Counted from the first letter of the stretch, positions 16,177 to 24,481 are shown. The stretch is 64,000 bases of DNA from Acetobacterium woodii DSM 1030 (GCF_000247605.1 NC_016894.1:1451732-1515731); one strand, 5' to 3'. Numbers and translations are program-made. Notes: generated from the letters alone by a model not told the origin.

Positions 16177-17025
16177 ATGAGTTATGTTAATATGAGAGAA
16201 ATTCTAGAAGATGCCAGGAAAAATCATTACGCAGTTGGAGCATTTAATATTGTCAATTATTTAACCGCAAAAGCAGCGGTTGAGGCAGCGGAAGAACTTG
16301 AGCAACCAATTATTCTGCAAACTTCGGTGAAAACAGTTAAAGCGTTTGGAATCACTGAAATGATGAGTTTTTTAAAACCAATTGCGAAACAGGCCAAAGT
16401 TGAAGTAGCCATTCATTTAGACCACTCAACCGATGTTGCCTTCACAAAAGCTTGTATCGATGGGGGATGGTCTTCGGTGATGTATGATGGTTCGCAGTTA
16501 GCGTTAAAAGATAATATAAAAAATACCAAAGAAATTGTCGCTTATGCAAAACCTCAACAAGTAACGGTAGAAGGTGAACTGGGTGCGATTGTCGGCGTTG
16601 AAGATGATATTTTTGTAAAAGAAGGAGCTGGTGCCCATGCGAAACCAAAGGATTGTCGGCGCTATTTAGATGAAACCGGTATTCAGGCTTTTGCACCGGC
16701 AATTGGAACAGCCCATGGAGTGTATAAAGGTGAGATAAATATTGATTATGATCTTTTTGAAGAAATTAATGGATTTTCAAAATGTCCGCTGGTTCTTCAC
16801 GGGGGAACCGGATTAACTGATGAAATGTTTCACCGGCTGATTGGGCTTGGGGCGTCTAAAATCAATATTTCCACCGCCATCAAGATTGCCTATTGTCAGG
16901 GGATGGCGGCTTATCTAAAAACCCATCCGGAACAAAATGATCCTTTGAAGTTAGATGGATTTGTGAAAGCAGAAGTTAAAAAGGTGGTAACGGAACACAT
17001 TCAATTTTTTAGTCAGATGAATTAG
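16177..17025 (+). CDS. fba: Class II ketose-bisphosphate aldolase, copy 2
   Basis: A 282-residue zinc aldolase paralogous to the one at 3630. It keeps AIHLDHSTD, VEGELGAIVG, GTAHGVYKGE and LVLHGGTGL, so all metal and phosphate contacts appear intact. ATG 16177 is chosen because GGGAG at 16163-16167 is 9 nt upstream; two earlier in-frame ATGs are too close to it. The stretch 16219-16612 differs from copy 1 at only about a dozen bases, while both flanks are clearly diverged. After residue ~145 the two proteins differ in a loop (KEGAGAHAKP here, LAGNHAHAKP in copy 1), which may change specificity. It begins the PHP-HAD-DeoC-kinase gene run. Confidence 0.88.
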   Translation: MSYVNMREILEDARKNHYAVGAFNIVNYLTAKAAVEAAEELEQPIILQTSVKTVKAFGITEMMSFLKPIAKQAKVEVAIHLDHSTDVAFTKACIDGGWSSVMYDGSQLALKDNIKNTKEIVAYAKPQQVTVEGELGAIVGVEDDIFVKEGAGAHAKPKDCRRYLDETGIQAFAPAIGTAHGVYKGEINIDYDLFEEINGFSKCPLVLHGGTGLTDEMFHRLIGLGASKINISTAIKIAYCQGMAAYLKTHPEQNDPLKLDGFVKAEVKKVVTEHIQFFSQMN

Positions 17026-17035
17026 GAAGGAAGCA

Positions 17036-17977
17036 ATGATGAAACTACAAACGAATTATCCGGTTGATCTACACAGCCACACAACACGATCGGATGGTGG
17101 TGATACACCAACCGAATTTATCAACAATGCGGCTGCATTAGGAATGAAGGTCATTGCCATTACCGATCATGATGTCATTCCGCCAGATCGCATTGAAGTC
17201 AATGGGGTGATGGTCGATCCTATTTTGTATGCTCAAAAAAAAGGGATGAAGCTGCTACCTGGGATTGAGTTTTCCTGTGAAACTCAGGTCGAAGATGTGC
17301 ACATTGTGGTATTGGGGTGTGATTATTCCAATCCGGAAATTTTGAAAATAAATAGAAAAATAATCGAAAGTAAAATATATTCTTATCAAAAATTATTAGC
17401 TGTTTTAGCAGAGCAGGGGTACCCCATTACATGGGAGGAGGTACTTAATTATGATGATATTCCGAGAAAACCCGAGGATGTCCAAAAGAAAATCATATTC
17501 AACCTTATGGCTGAAAAAGGATATGTAAAAACTTGGTCTGAGGCCAAATTACTGGTTCGAAACAATCCTGATTTTGCGGTGAAACGAGAAAAACCCGAGG
17601 GCATCGAGATCATAAATCTCGCTCATAAAAGTGGCGGCGTGGCCATCCTGGCGCATCCTTATTTGATTGATGAGACCGTAAAAACCCGACTGGGAATGAT
17701 GAGCCGGGCGGCGTTTATTGATATGCTTATCGATGGCGGTTTGGATGGGATTGAAGCATCCTATACTTATGATAAAACAACTTATAATGGTAGTATGACT
17801 AAGGATGAGATCATTCAAAAAGTGAAAAACGATTATTCGGATAAAGTGAAGATTATTTCCGGGGGATCTGATTATCATGCCGATTATAAAAAGACCGATA
17901 AAAAAGTGAGAAGTATCGGCGAGTGTGGTGTTACACTGGAGTATTTTGAAAATAATGAAGTATTGATGAATCTTTAA
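17036..17977 (+). CDS. PHP-domain phosphoesterase
   Basis: A 313-residue protein of the polymerase-and-histidinol-phosphatase superfamily. The metal-binding motifs are present in order: VDLHSHTTRSDGG, AITDHDVIPP, LLPGIEFSCET, DVHIVVLGCD, ILAHPYLID and GGSDYHADYK. The overall layout resembles YciV/RNase AM-type PHP proteins, which hydrolyse nucleotides or short RNA, but sugar-phosphate hydrolysis is equally possible for a gene among aldolases. Start at 17036 or 17039 (adjacent ATGs) follows AGGAAGG. It begins 10 nt after aldolase 2, so the two are co-transcribed. Confidence 0.8.
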   Translation: MMKLQTNYPVDLHSHTTRSDGGDTPTEFINNAAALGMKVIAITDHDVIPPDRIEVNGVMVDPILYAQKKGMKLLPGIEFSCETQVEDVHIVVLGCDYSNPEILKINRKIIESKIYSYQKLLAVLAEQGYPITWEEVLNYDDIPRKPEDVQKKIIFNLMAEKGYVKTWSEAKLLVRNNPDFAVKREKPEGIEIINLAHKSGGVAILAHPYLIDETVKTRLGMMSRAAFIDMLIDGGLDGIEASYTYDKTTYNGSMTKDEIIQKVKNDYSDKVKIISGGSDYHADYKKTDKKVRSIGECGVTLEYFENNEVLMNL

Positions 17978-17995
17978 TTAGATTTATCAATATCT

Positions 17996-18010
17996 ATGTA
18001 AACGTTTAGG
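17996..18010. promoter_or_regulatory. cre-like palindrome before the HAD phosphatase gene
   Basis: ATGTAAACGTTTAGG is close to the catabolite-responsive element consensus and shares the AAACGTTTA core with 10840-10853 and 21128-21141. It overlaps the AGGAGG ribosome site of the next gene. Confidence 0.4.
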
Positions 18011-18021
18011 AGGAAACGTAC

Positions 18022-18696
18022 ATGATTATAAAAAACAAAGAATCCCAGTTTTATCAGTACATTATTTTTGATTTGGATGGAACTTTGGTGGATACTTGCC
18101 CGGATATCATTGAATCCGTGAAGTATCTTATCAACCGTTACGGATTTGACCAAAAAAGTGATACATTTATTCGAAACTGTATTGGTGGCGGCGCCAGAAA
18201 TGTGCTCCTAAAAGCGATCGGTGAAGAGCACGAAGCATTGATTGACAGAGAAATTTTGCCTTTATTTGTCGATCATTATACAGAAAACTGTGATAAAAAA
18301 TCTTTTGCTTATTCCGGAGTAGTCGAGATATTGGAGTACTATAAGTTACAGGGGAAAGCGATGTCGGTGGCAACTTTTAAAATTCGAAGCGCTACGATCA
18401 AAATATTAAAAACCTTGGGTCTGTTTGATTATTTTGATATGCTCGTGACCGCCGATGATGTAAATAATCCCAAACCCCATCCTGATTGTATTAATGCGAT
18501 TTTAGACTATTACCAATGTAAAAAATCTCAGGTCATTCTTATTGGTGATACAAAAACCGATTATTTGACAGGAACGAATGCCGGCATTGATGTTTGCGGA
18601 GTGACATATGGATACGGGGATTCGGAAGTTTTAAACAAACTGAAACCGGCTTACGTGATTGATGAGATCGAAGAACTAAAAGAAGTTGTGTTATGA
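18022..18696 (+). CDS. HAD-superfamily phosphatase, phosphoglycolate phosphatase-like
   Basis: A 224-residue HAD hydrolase. Motif I is IIFDLDGTLVDT (nucleophile Asp), motif II lies near MSVATFK, motif III includes the lysine in NNPKPHPD, and motif IV is LIGDTKTDYLTG. The helical cap between residues ~25 and 95 matches the Gph/PGMB-type subfamily 1. It probably dephosphorylates a small sugar or organic phosphate; the exact substrate is not evident. AGGAGG precedes ATG 18022. It sits between a PHP phosphoesterase and three DeoC-like aldolases, suggesting disposal of a phosphorylated intermediate. Confidence 0.8.
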   Translation: MIIKNKESQFYQYIIFDLDGTLVDTCPDIIESVKYLINRYGFDQKSDTFIRNCIGGGARNVLLKAIGEEHEALIDREILPLFVDHYTENCDKKSFAYSGVVEILEYYKLQGKAMSVATFKIRSATIKILKTLGLFDYFDMLVTADDVNNPKPHPDCINAILDYYQCKKSQVILIGDTKTDYLTGTNAGIDVCGVTYGYGDSEVLNKLKPAYVIDEIEELKEVVL

Positions 18697-18701
18697 AAAA
18701 T

Positions 18702-18788
18702 TAGGGAATTGTGAAATCAATAAAGCTAACCGTTTTTTTGTTTTCCGTTAAACAGACAGCAAATACGGAGGGCGTTTCACAATGACTA
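18702..18788. repeat. Possible short relative of the 171-bp inverted-repeat element
   Basis: The segment starts TAGGGAATTGTGAAA and ends with TTTCACAATGACTA, an imperfect inverse, resembling the TAGGTAATTGCGAAA ends of the 171-bp element. Flanks TTATGAAAAA and TTATAAAAAA are near matches. It is only 87 bp and its interior is unrelated, so it may be a deletion derivative or chance. Confidence 0.3.
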
Positions 18789-18816
18789 ATTATAAAAAAA
18801 GAGGAGGCAATTTATT

Positions 18817-19539
18817 ATGGTAGATTTATCAAAATTCGACAAAAAAGCGTTGGGAAAATGTTTTGATCACTCCGTGTTGCCCAAAAACACCACAGAAGCT
18901 GATATTCGATCCGGTTGTCGAGAAGCGGTCGCTTATAACTGCGCGGCTTTTTATTCAGCGACACCATACTGGACACCAGTGGTTCTTGAAGAATTGGCAG
19001 GAACAGATCTAGAGATCGGAACCGGTTTGGACTTTCCTTTTGGGGCATCATCCGCAGTCGTGAAGGCATTTGAAACGGAACAGGCAGTAAAAGCCGGTTG
19101 TACGGTTTTGGACATTGTTATGAATGTCGGAGCATTAAAGGACAAGAAATATGATGTAATTAAAGACGAATTGGAGGCCTTTAAAAAAGCCGCTCAGGGA
19201 CACATTACCAAGTGTATTATGGAAGTTTGTTATTTAACCGATGAGGAAATTGCGACGGCCTGCAAACTTATTGCCGAAGTTGGAATTGACTATGCCAAAA
19301 CATCAACCGGACAATTCGAAGGTCCCAGTATGGAACAGTTTTTGGTGATGAAAAAAACCTTGACCGGAACTGCGGTTAAACTTAAAGTTGCCGGTGTGAA
19401 ATTTCCCCGGCCTCAAAACGCCTATGCTTTTTTGTTAGCCGGTGCTGACTTGATTGGTACACGTGCGGCCATTGCCATCATTGATGCCCTTGATCAAATG
19501 CGAGAAATCGGGTTAGTACCACAATACGTGGGCGATTAA
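18817..19539 (+). CDS. DeoC-like class I aldolase, paralogue 1
   Basis: A 240-residue deoxyribose-phosphate aldolase family protein. FDHSVLPKNTTE corresponds to the DHTLL start of DeoC. Asp99 in VLDIVMNVGALKD, Lys161 in AKTSTG (Schiff-base lysine position) and Lys190 in KLKVAGVKFPRP match the catalytic set. The usual KASGGVRT loop is replaced by KVAGVKFPRPQNA, shared by all three paralogues, so the phosphate- or substrate-binding end has diverged. Classical DeoC cleaves 2-deoxyribose-5-phosphate to acetaldehyde and glyceraldehyde-3-phosphate. AGAGGAGG precedes the start. Confidence 0.83.
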   Translation: MVDLSKFDKKALGKCFDHSVLPKNTTEADIRSGCREAVAYNCAAFYSATPYWTPVVLEELAGTDLEIGTGLDFPFGASSAVVKAFETEQAVKAGCTVLDIVMNVGALKDKKYDVIKDELEAFKKAAQGHITKCIMEVCYLTDEEIATACKLIAEVGIDYAKTSTGQFEGPSMEQFLVMKKTLTGTAVKLKVAGVKFPRPQNAYAFLLAGADLIGTRAAIAIIDALDQMREIGLVPQYVGD

Positions 19540-19562
19540 CAAATCTGTTGAAGGAGAATTGA

Positions 19563-20282
19563 ATGATTGATTTTAAAAAAATGACAAAATGGGATATAGG
19601 AAAATGTTTTGATTATGCAATTTTACCGAAGGATACAACCGAAGCGCATATTCGCAGCGAATGCAAGAAAGCCATCGCATATAATTGCAAGGCATTTTGT
19701 TTTTCATCGTCATACTGGACAAAAGTTGTCGCCGAAGAATTACAAGGAACCGATCTGCTGATTGGTGCCGCCATCGGATTTCCGTTTGGCCAGCAAAGCA
19801 GTGCGGTTAAAGCGTTTGAGGTGGAAGAAGCAGTACGGATGGGAGCGACTGTCTTAGATAGTTGTATGAACGTTGGTGCATTAAAAGATAAAAAATATGC
19901 TGAGGTTTTACAGGAATTTAAGGATTTTAAAAAAGCGGCTGGTCCGGCAATGACTAAAATGATTCTGGATACCGAATTTCTAACCGATGAAGAAATTGCA
20001 ACCGCCTGTAAACTTATTGCAGAGGCAGAACTGAATTGGGCCAAGTCAGCTTCTGGTCAATGGCAAGGTCCCAGTATGGAGGATGTATTGATAATGGTTG
20101 ATACCTTAAAAGATACAAACGTTAAGGTTAAAGTTTCGGGGGTGAAATTTCCCCGACCGCAAAATGCTTATGCGTTTTTACTGGCGGGAGCAGAACTCAT
20201 CGGATCACGATCGGCACCAGAAATAATTGACGCATTGGATATGATGCGAAAAATAAAGCTGATTCCGGAATATGAAGGGTAA
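19563..20282 (+). CDS. DeoC-like class I aldolase, paralogue 2
   Basis: A 239-residue paralogue of its neighbours. It keeps the Asp in VLDSCMNVGALKD and the Lys in KVKVSGVKFPRP, but the Schiff-base motif reads AKSASGQ rather than KTSTGQ, with the lysine kept. It shares the CFSSSYWTKVV and IGFPFGQQSSAVKAFE segments with paralogue 3, which differ from ATPYWTPVV and LDFPFGASSAVVKAFE in paralogue 1. AAGGAG precedes ATG 19563, 23 nt after paralogue 1. Probably one subunit of a heteromer or a specialised aldolase. Confidence 0.8.
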   Translation: MIDFKKMTKWDIGKCFDYAILPKDTTEAHIRSECKKAIAYNCKAFCFSSSYWTKVVAEELQGTDLLIGAAIGFPFGQQSSAVKAFEVEEAVRMGATVLDSCMNVGALKDKKYAEVLQEFKDFKKAAGPAMTKMILDTEFLTDEEIATACKLIAEAELNWAKSASGQWQGPSMEDVLIMVDTLKDTNVKVKVSGVKFPRPQNAYAFLLAGAELIGSRSAPEIIDALDMMRKIKLIPEYEG

Positions 20283-20364
20283 GTTTAGACAAATCAGGAA
20301 AACAAAAAATTGAACCGACAGCAAAGATCAAATATTTGATTTGTTAAAGCTAAAGGAGGAGACT

Positions 20365-21084
20365 GTGGTTGATTTATCAAAAATGACAAAGTGGGAGATA
20401 GGTAAGCTTTTTGATTATTCGGTGTTGCCAAAGAATTCGACCGAGGCAATGATTCGTCAAGGCTGCCGGGATGCGATAAAATATAATGCCAAGGCATTTT
20501 GCTTTTCATCATCGTATTGGACAAAAGTTGTTGTTGAGGAATTGCAGGGAACTGATTTAATGATTGGTGCTGCCATTGGGTTTCCATTTGGACAGCAAAG
20601 CAGTGCGGTAAAAGCGTTTGAAACGGAGGAAGCGGTACGAATGGGAGCCACTGTACTTGATAACTGCATGAATGTCGGCGCTTTAAAAGATAAAAAATAT
20701 GATGAAATGAATAAAGAATTTAAGGAGTATGTCAGTGCCGCAGGTGGGATGATGACAAAAATGATCATCGAAACATGTTTGTTGACAAAGGAAGAAATAG
20801 CGGTTGCCTGCAAGTTGGTAGCTGAAGCTGGAATCGATTGGGTTAAAACCTCAACGGGTCAATATGCGGGGCCATCGGTTCAGGACGTGATGATCATGGT
20901 TGATACGTTAAAGGACACTCAAACAAAAGTTAAGGTAGCCGGTGTAAAAGCACCGCGGCCTCAAAATGCGTTTGCCTTTTTTGCGGCCGGCGCAGAGCTG
21001 ATTGGAACTCAGGGGGCAGCCGAAATATTGGATGCCGTGGAGGACCTTCGAAAAATTGGTTTATGTCCTGCTTATGTAGGGTAA
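20365..21084 (+). CDS. DeoC-like class I aldolase, paralogue 3
   Basis: A 239-residue protein. The GTG at 20365 is taken as the start: it follows AAGGAGGAG at 20353-20361 and gives a VDLSK terminus aligned with paralogue 1. The catalytic residues are all present: Asp in VLDNCMNVGALKD, Lys in VKTSTGQ, and Lys in KVKVAGVKAPRPQ. It is nearest to paralogue 2 in the first half, but carries the KTSTG form of the active site like paralogue 1. Three consecutive copies point to tandem duplication followed by divergence. Confidence 0.82.
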   Translation: MVDLSKMTKWEIGKLFDYSVLPKNSTEAMIRQGCRDAIKYNAKAFCFSSSYWTKVVVEELQGTDLMIGAAIGFPFGQQSSAVKAFETEEAVRMGATVLDNCMNVGALKDKKYDEMNKEFKEYVSAAGGMMTKMIIETCLLTKEEIAVACKLVAEAGIDWVKTSTGQYAGPSVQDVMIMVDTLKDTQTKVKVAGVKAPRPQNAFAFFAAGAELIGTQGAAEILDAVEDLRKIGLCPAYVG

Positions 21085-21127
21085 GATAAACAATTAAAAG
21101 TAAATGGTCATTTTATCTTACTTTAAA

Positions 21128-21141
21128 TGAAAACGTTTAAA
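21128..21141. promoter_or_regulatory. cre-like palindrome before the FGGY kinase
   Basis: TGAAAACGTTTAAA, preceded by A, fits the catabolite-responsive element consensus with one mismatch and lies about 25 nt before the kinase start. It shares its core with the sites at 10840 and 17996. Confidence 0.45.
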
Positions 21142-21166
21142 TTTATTCGAAAAAGGAGAAATTTTG

Positions 21167-22687
21167 ATGGGCAAATATTTAGTAGGTATTGATGGCGGCA
21201 CGACAGGTTGTAAAACAATTGTATTTGACTTAGATGGAAAGATGATTGGAACAGATTATCGCGAGTATCCTTGTTACTATCCCAAACCAGGTTGGGTTGA
21301 GCAAACGGCAGAAGACATTACTCCGGCTTTATTCGCTTCATGTAAGGCCGCCATCGAAAAATCTGGAGTAGATCCTAAAGAAATCTTGGCGGTTGGATTT
21401 TCAAGTCAGGGATCGGTTATCGGGTTATTGGATGATGAAGGAAAATGTATTCGTCCATTTGTTGGATGGCAGGATCTACGGAGCGGCGAAAAAGAAATTA
21501 AATGGGTCACGGAGAGAATGCCGCGGGAAGATTATTATCAATTAACCGGGGACCCTTTGGGGAATATTTTTAGTCTGACTAAATTAGTGTGGTTAAAAGA
21601 AAATGAACCGGAAAATTGGGCCAAAACAGCCATGTTTTCAACCCATCAGGATTATTTTTTGAAAGAATTTGGTGCGGATGGTTATTATACGGATTTGTCA
21701 TCAGCCAGTCGTGATGGAATGTGTGATGTCAATAATAATAGATGGGCAATGGATATTTTTGAGATGCTTGAAATTCCGGTTGAAAAACGTCCGGTTATTA
21801 TTACGGAACCGGGAAAAGTTGTCGGGCATATTCCCGCAGCTGTAGCTGAAAAAACGGGTTTGGCTGAAGGGACACCACTGTGCATGGGTGCTCATGATCA
21901 AAACTGCTGTACGTTTGGTGCCGGCGCCGTCGATGATGGGACCGCGGTGATGGTGATCGGAACATTTGGCTCGTGTTTTGTGGTATCAGATAAGCCCATT
22001 CGAGATCCGCAAAGCCGTTTAGTTGTTAAAGGGAATCACGGGGTCGAAAATTGGACCATTGAAGCATTTTCAAATACGGCGGCATCAAGCTATCGTTGGT
22101 ATCGGGATACGTTTTGCGATCTGGAAAAAGCCGCCGGGGCATTAACCGGAATTGATCCCTATGAATTAATCAATGCTCAGATAGCTAACGTTTCTCCGGG
22201 AGCAAATGGCATTACCTTCCTTTCTTATTTGCAGGGCGCTTCTGGTTCGCGAATTAACAGCAATGCTCGAGGAACTTTTGTCGGAATGTCACTGGGAACA
22301 ACGAAAGCTGATATGGCACGTTCGGTTATGGAAGGAATCTGTTATGAAATGAATGATATTGTGCGGGCTGAAGAAGCAGCAGGCATTAAAATTGAAAGCA
22401 TTCGGATTACTGGCGGGGCGGCAAAATCGCCGTTGTGGTGTCAGATGTTGGCCGATGTTTTCCAGAAACCCGTTCATATTCTACAAACCAGCGAAACCGG
22501 CTGTTTAGGAGCGGCTCTTTACGCTGGGGTCGGTATTGGCGTTTATGAAAGCTGTAAAGCGGCAGCGGATCATGCTGTTCATATCTCAGACACGTACCAG
22601 CCGAATCCTGAAAACTTTGAAGCTTATGAAGCGGCTTATAATCGTTTTGTTAATGTGTATGAAGCATTGGATAAAAAAGTTTTTTGA
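21167..22687 (+). CDS. FGGY-family carbohydrate kinase, xylulokinase-like
   Basis: A 506-residue sugar kinase. GIDGGTTGCKTIVFD is the ATP-binding start, PGWVEQTAEDI and VGFSSQG follow, MCMGAHDQNCCTFGAG-like sequence carries the catalytic aspartate (GAHDQ), and ITGGAAKSPLWCQMLADVF is the family's C-terminal signature. FGGY kinases of this type phosphorylate xylulose, other pentuloses, erythritol or AI-2; I cannot choose among them. ATG 21167 follows AAGGAG. It comes straight after the three DeoC paralogues and before the regulator, so its phosphorylated product is probably what the aldolases cut. Confidence 0.85.
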   Translation: MGKYLVGIDGGTTGCKTIVFDLDGKMIGTDYREYPCYYPKPGWVEQTAEDITPALFASCKAAIEKSGVDPKEILAVGFSSQGSVIGLLDDEGKCIRPFVGWQDLRSGEKEIKWVTERMPREDYYQLTGDPLGNIFSLTKLVWLKENEPENWAKTAMFSTHQDYFLKEFGADGYYTDLSSASRDGMCDVNNNRWAMDIFEMLEIPVEKRPVIITEPGKVVGHIPAAVAEKTGLAEGTPLCMGAHDQNCCTFGAGAVDDGTAVMVIGTFGSCFVVSDKPIRDPQSRLVVKGNHGVENWTIEAFSNTAASSYRWYRDTFCDLEKAAGALTGIDPYELINAQIANVSPGANGITFLSYLQGASGSRINSNARGTFVGMSLGTTKADMARSVMEGICYEMNDIVRAEEAAGIKIESIRITGGAAKSPLWCQMLADVFQKPVHILQTSETGCLGAALYAGVGIGVYESCKAAADHAVHISDTYQPNPENFEAYEAAYNRFVNVYEALDKKVF

Positions 22688-22851
22688 GATTATCTGGTTA
22701 TCCTTACTGGAATATGGAATTAAATACGAATGGTATTTATTCACAATTTGCGCAATTAAAATAACTGAAAATAAGTTGATCGCTCTTTTAATTCGATAAG
22801 GTCTATGATAAAATAGAGATAATCATCAAAATATGTGGCTCAAGGAGTTTT

Positions 22852-23601
22852 ATGGAAGGAAGTATTGATATGTACAAAATTAAGCGAGAAAACCCGAAAC
22901 CATTGTACATTCAATTGGAAGAGTTGATTCGTAACAATATTGAAGAAGGAATTTGGAAGCCGAATACGGCCATCCCTTCGGAGAGTGAAATGAATCGTTT
23001 ATTTGGGGTAAGTCGAATGACGATTCGTTCGGCATGTTCTCAATTGGTACAAGATGGCGTTCTTTACCGGGTACCGGGAAAAGGCACATTTGTAGCTGAA
23101 CCTAAAATCATGACGGAATCACTGGCTTATATGGGCTTTAGAGAGCAATTGGAACGAATGGGATATGAAATTACCACGGAACTTTTAAATGTTACCGAAA
23201 AAGATGCATCTTTTGGTGTCGCGAAGCGTTTGCAAATTCCTCAGGGCGCGCCAATTCTAGAAATCGAACGGTTGCGTTTTTTAAAAGGCGAGCCGATCAG
23301 TCTTCATTATTCCAGAATTCCTTATGATTTGTGTAAAAATTTAAGCGATCGCGCTCTTGAAGAAGAGCAACTTTGTGTACTTTTGGAACGGGAGTACAAT
23401 CTTAAACCAAGTCGAGTTATGGAAACCTTTGAATCGGTTACCGCATCTGAAAAAGAGAGCAAGCTTTTTAAGGTATCTCATGGTTATCCGCTGCTTGTTT
23501 TAGAGGATATCCTTTATGATAAAGATGATAAGCCTTTTGAGTATTCAAAAGTTATTTTTCGGGGCGATAAAATTAAATTAAAATATGAATACCGTAATTA
23601 A
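22852..23601 (+). CDS. GntR-family transcriptional regulator, HutC subfamily
   Basis: A 249-residue regulator. Residues ~10-75 form a winged helix: PLYIQLEELIRNNIEEGIW, then LPSE-like IPSESEMNRLFGVSRMTIR, then GKGTFVAEP. Residues ~90-245 are a UTRA effector-binding domain. Such proteins usually repress and are released by a sugar phosphate or amino acid derivative. ATG 22852 has AAGGAG only 4 nt away; ATG 22870, with GGAAGGA upstream, is an alternative start. An extended -10 (TGATAAAAT) ends at 22814. It is the last gene of the island and the likely ligand of the TGGTCATGACCA-type sites at 249, 3567 and possibly 16051. Confidence 0.9.
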   Translation: MEGSIDMYKIKRENPKPLYIQLEELIRNNIEEGIWKPNTAIPSESEMNRLFGVSRMTIRSACSQLVQDGVLYRVPGKGTFVAEPKIMTESLAYMGFREQLERMGYEITTELLNVTEKDASFGVAKRLQIPQGAPILEIERLRFLKGEPISLHYSRIPYDLCKNLSDRALEEEQLCVLLEREYNLKPSRVMETFESVTASEKESKLFKVSHGYPLLVLEDILYDKDDKPFEYSKVIFRGDKIKLKYEYRN

Positions 23602-23613
23602 AAAAATGTGTTT

Positions 23614-23652
23614 AAAAAACGTTGCCGATAGTTATCATTGGCAACGTTTTTT
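23614..23652 (+). terminator. Intrinsic terminator after the GntR gene
   Basis: ACGTTGCC pairs with GGCAACGT, flanked by A and T runs, shortly after the stop at 23601. It marks the right end of the carbon-metabolism island. Confidence 0.85.
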
Positions 23653-23832
23653 GTTTTAAGACACTCAAAAACAACCATTGCCTGGTTGGTGATCGATACG
23701 GTTGAAAATAAGAAAATGAAAATAGTTTTGCCGAAAAAAGATTAATGGATAAACCTTTTCATCTTGCTTTTAATGTGGTAAAATTTATAAAATATAAAAA
23801 TTAAAGAAACGTAAAGAGTAGGTGTAAATGCT

Positions 23833-24477
23833 TTGAAAAAAACGAGTCAGTTACCATATCGTATTGATCAAGAAGAATTATTTCAGCGGATGCGTATTTC
23901 AAAAGATCGGCCTAAATATAAGGAATTTGAACGAAGTTATCAGAGTTTGTTAGAGACTTTACCGGATTTATTAGAGATTCAGGCACTGCATGTCTTAAAA
24001 AGAAACAATGAGGATAAAAAAATTCATAAAGGTCTTTGTGAAGTGAGTCACATTGTTTATTGTATGGTGACATTAGGACCAAAAATTAGTGAGGTGTCCA
24101 CGAAGTATTTTATGGATAAAGATTTTTTAAAAGGCCTGATGATTGATTCCATGGCGGATATATTACTTTTTAATGCATCTAACGATTATTATGAAACCGT
24201 TAAAAAGGATGTTTATGAAGATCAGGGATATGCCTTGACATTACGTTATTCGCCCGACGACAATATCATTCCCATGCAGGTGCAGAAAACAATATTGGAT
24301 CATGTCAATGCCGAAGAGCTGCTTCCGGTTGGCATAACCAAAGGGTTTATGTATAATCCGGTGAAGACATTAGGATATGTTTATGGTGCCGACAAAAGCA
24401 TCGAATTAGCAAAAAAAGATCATGATTGTATAATGTGTTCCAACATTACCTGTGAATATCGAAGCATCGATGTCTAA
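23833..24477 (+). CDS. Vitamin B12-dependent methionine synthase activation-domain-like protein
   Basis: A 214-residue protein starting at TTG 23833; the only nearby ATG runs into a stop after two codons. AGGTGT lies 8 nt upstream. The central VTLGPKISEVSTKYF, the LMIDSMADILLFNA helix and the C-terminal CIMCSNITCEYR cysteine cluster resemble small stand-alone proteins related to the MetH reactivation domain, common in acetogens and other corrinoid-using anaerobes. Such proteins likely help reactivate or bind corrinoid. No corrinoid methyltransferase gene is nearby. Family assignment is by memory and moderately sure. Confidence 0.6.
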   Translation: MKKTSQLPYRIDQEELFQRMRISKDRPKYKEFERSYQSLLETLPDLLEIQALHVLKRNNEDKKIHKGLCEVSHIVYCMVTLGPKISEVSTKYFMDKDFLKGLMIDSMADILLFNASNDYYETVKKDVYEDQGYALTLRYSPDDNIIPMQVQKTILDHVNAEELLPVGITKGFMYNPVKTLGYVYGADKSIELAKKDHDCIMCSNITCEYRSIDV

Positions 24478-24481
24478 TAAA

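Noticed and set aside
18817..21084. Three deoC genes as an assembly or recent duplication artefact
   Set aside because: The three genes differ throughout in DNA and protein and have separate spacers and ribosome sites.
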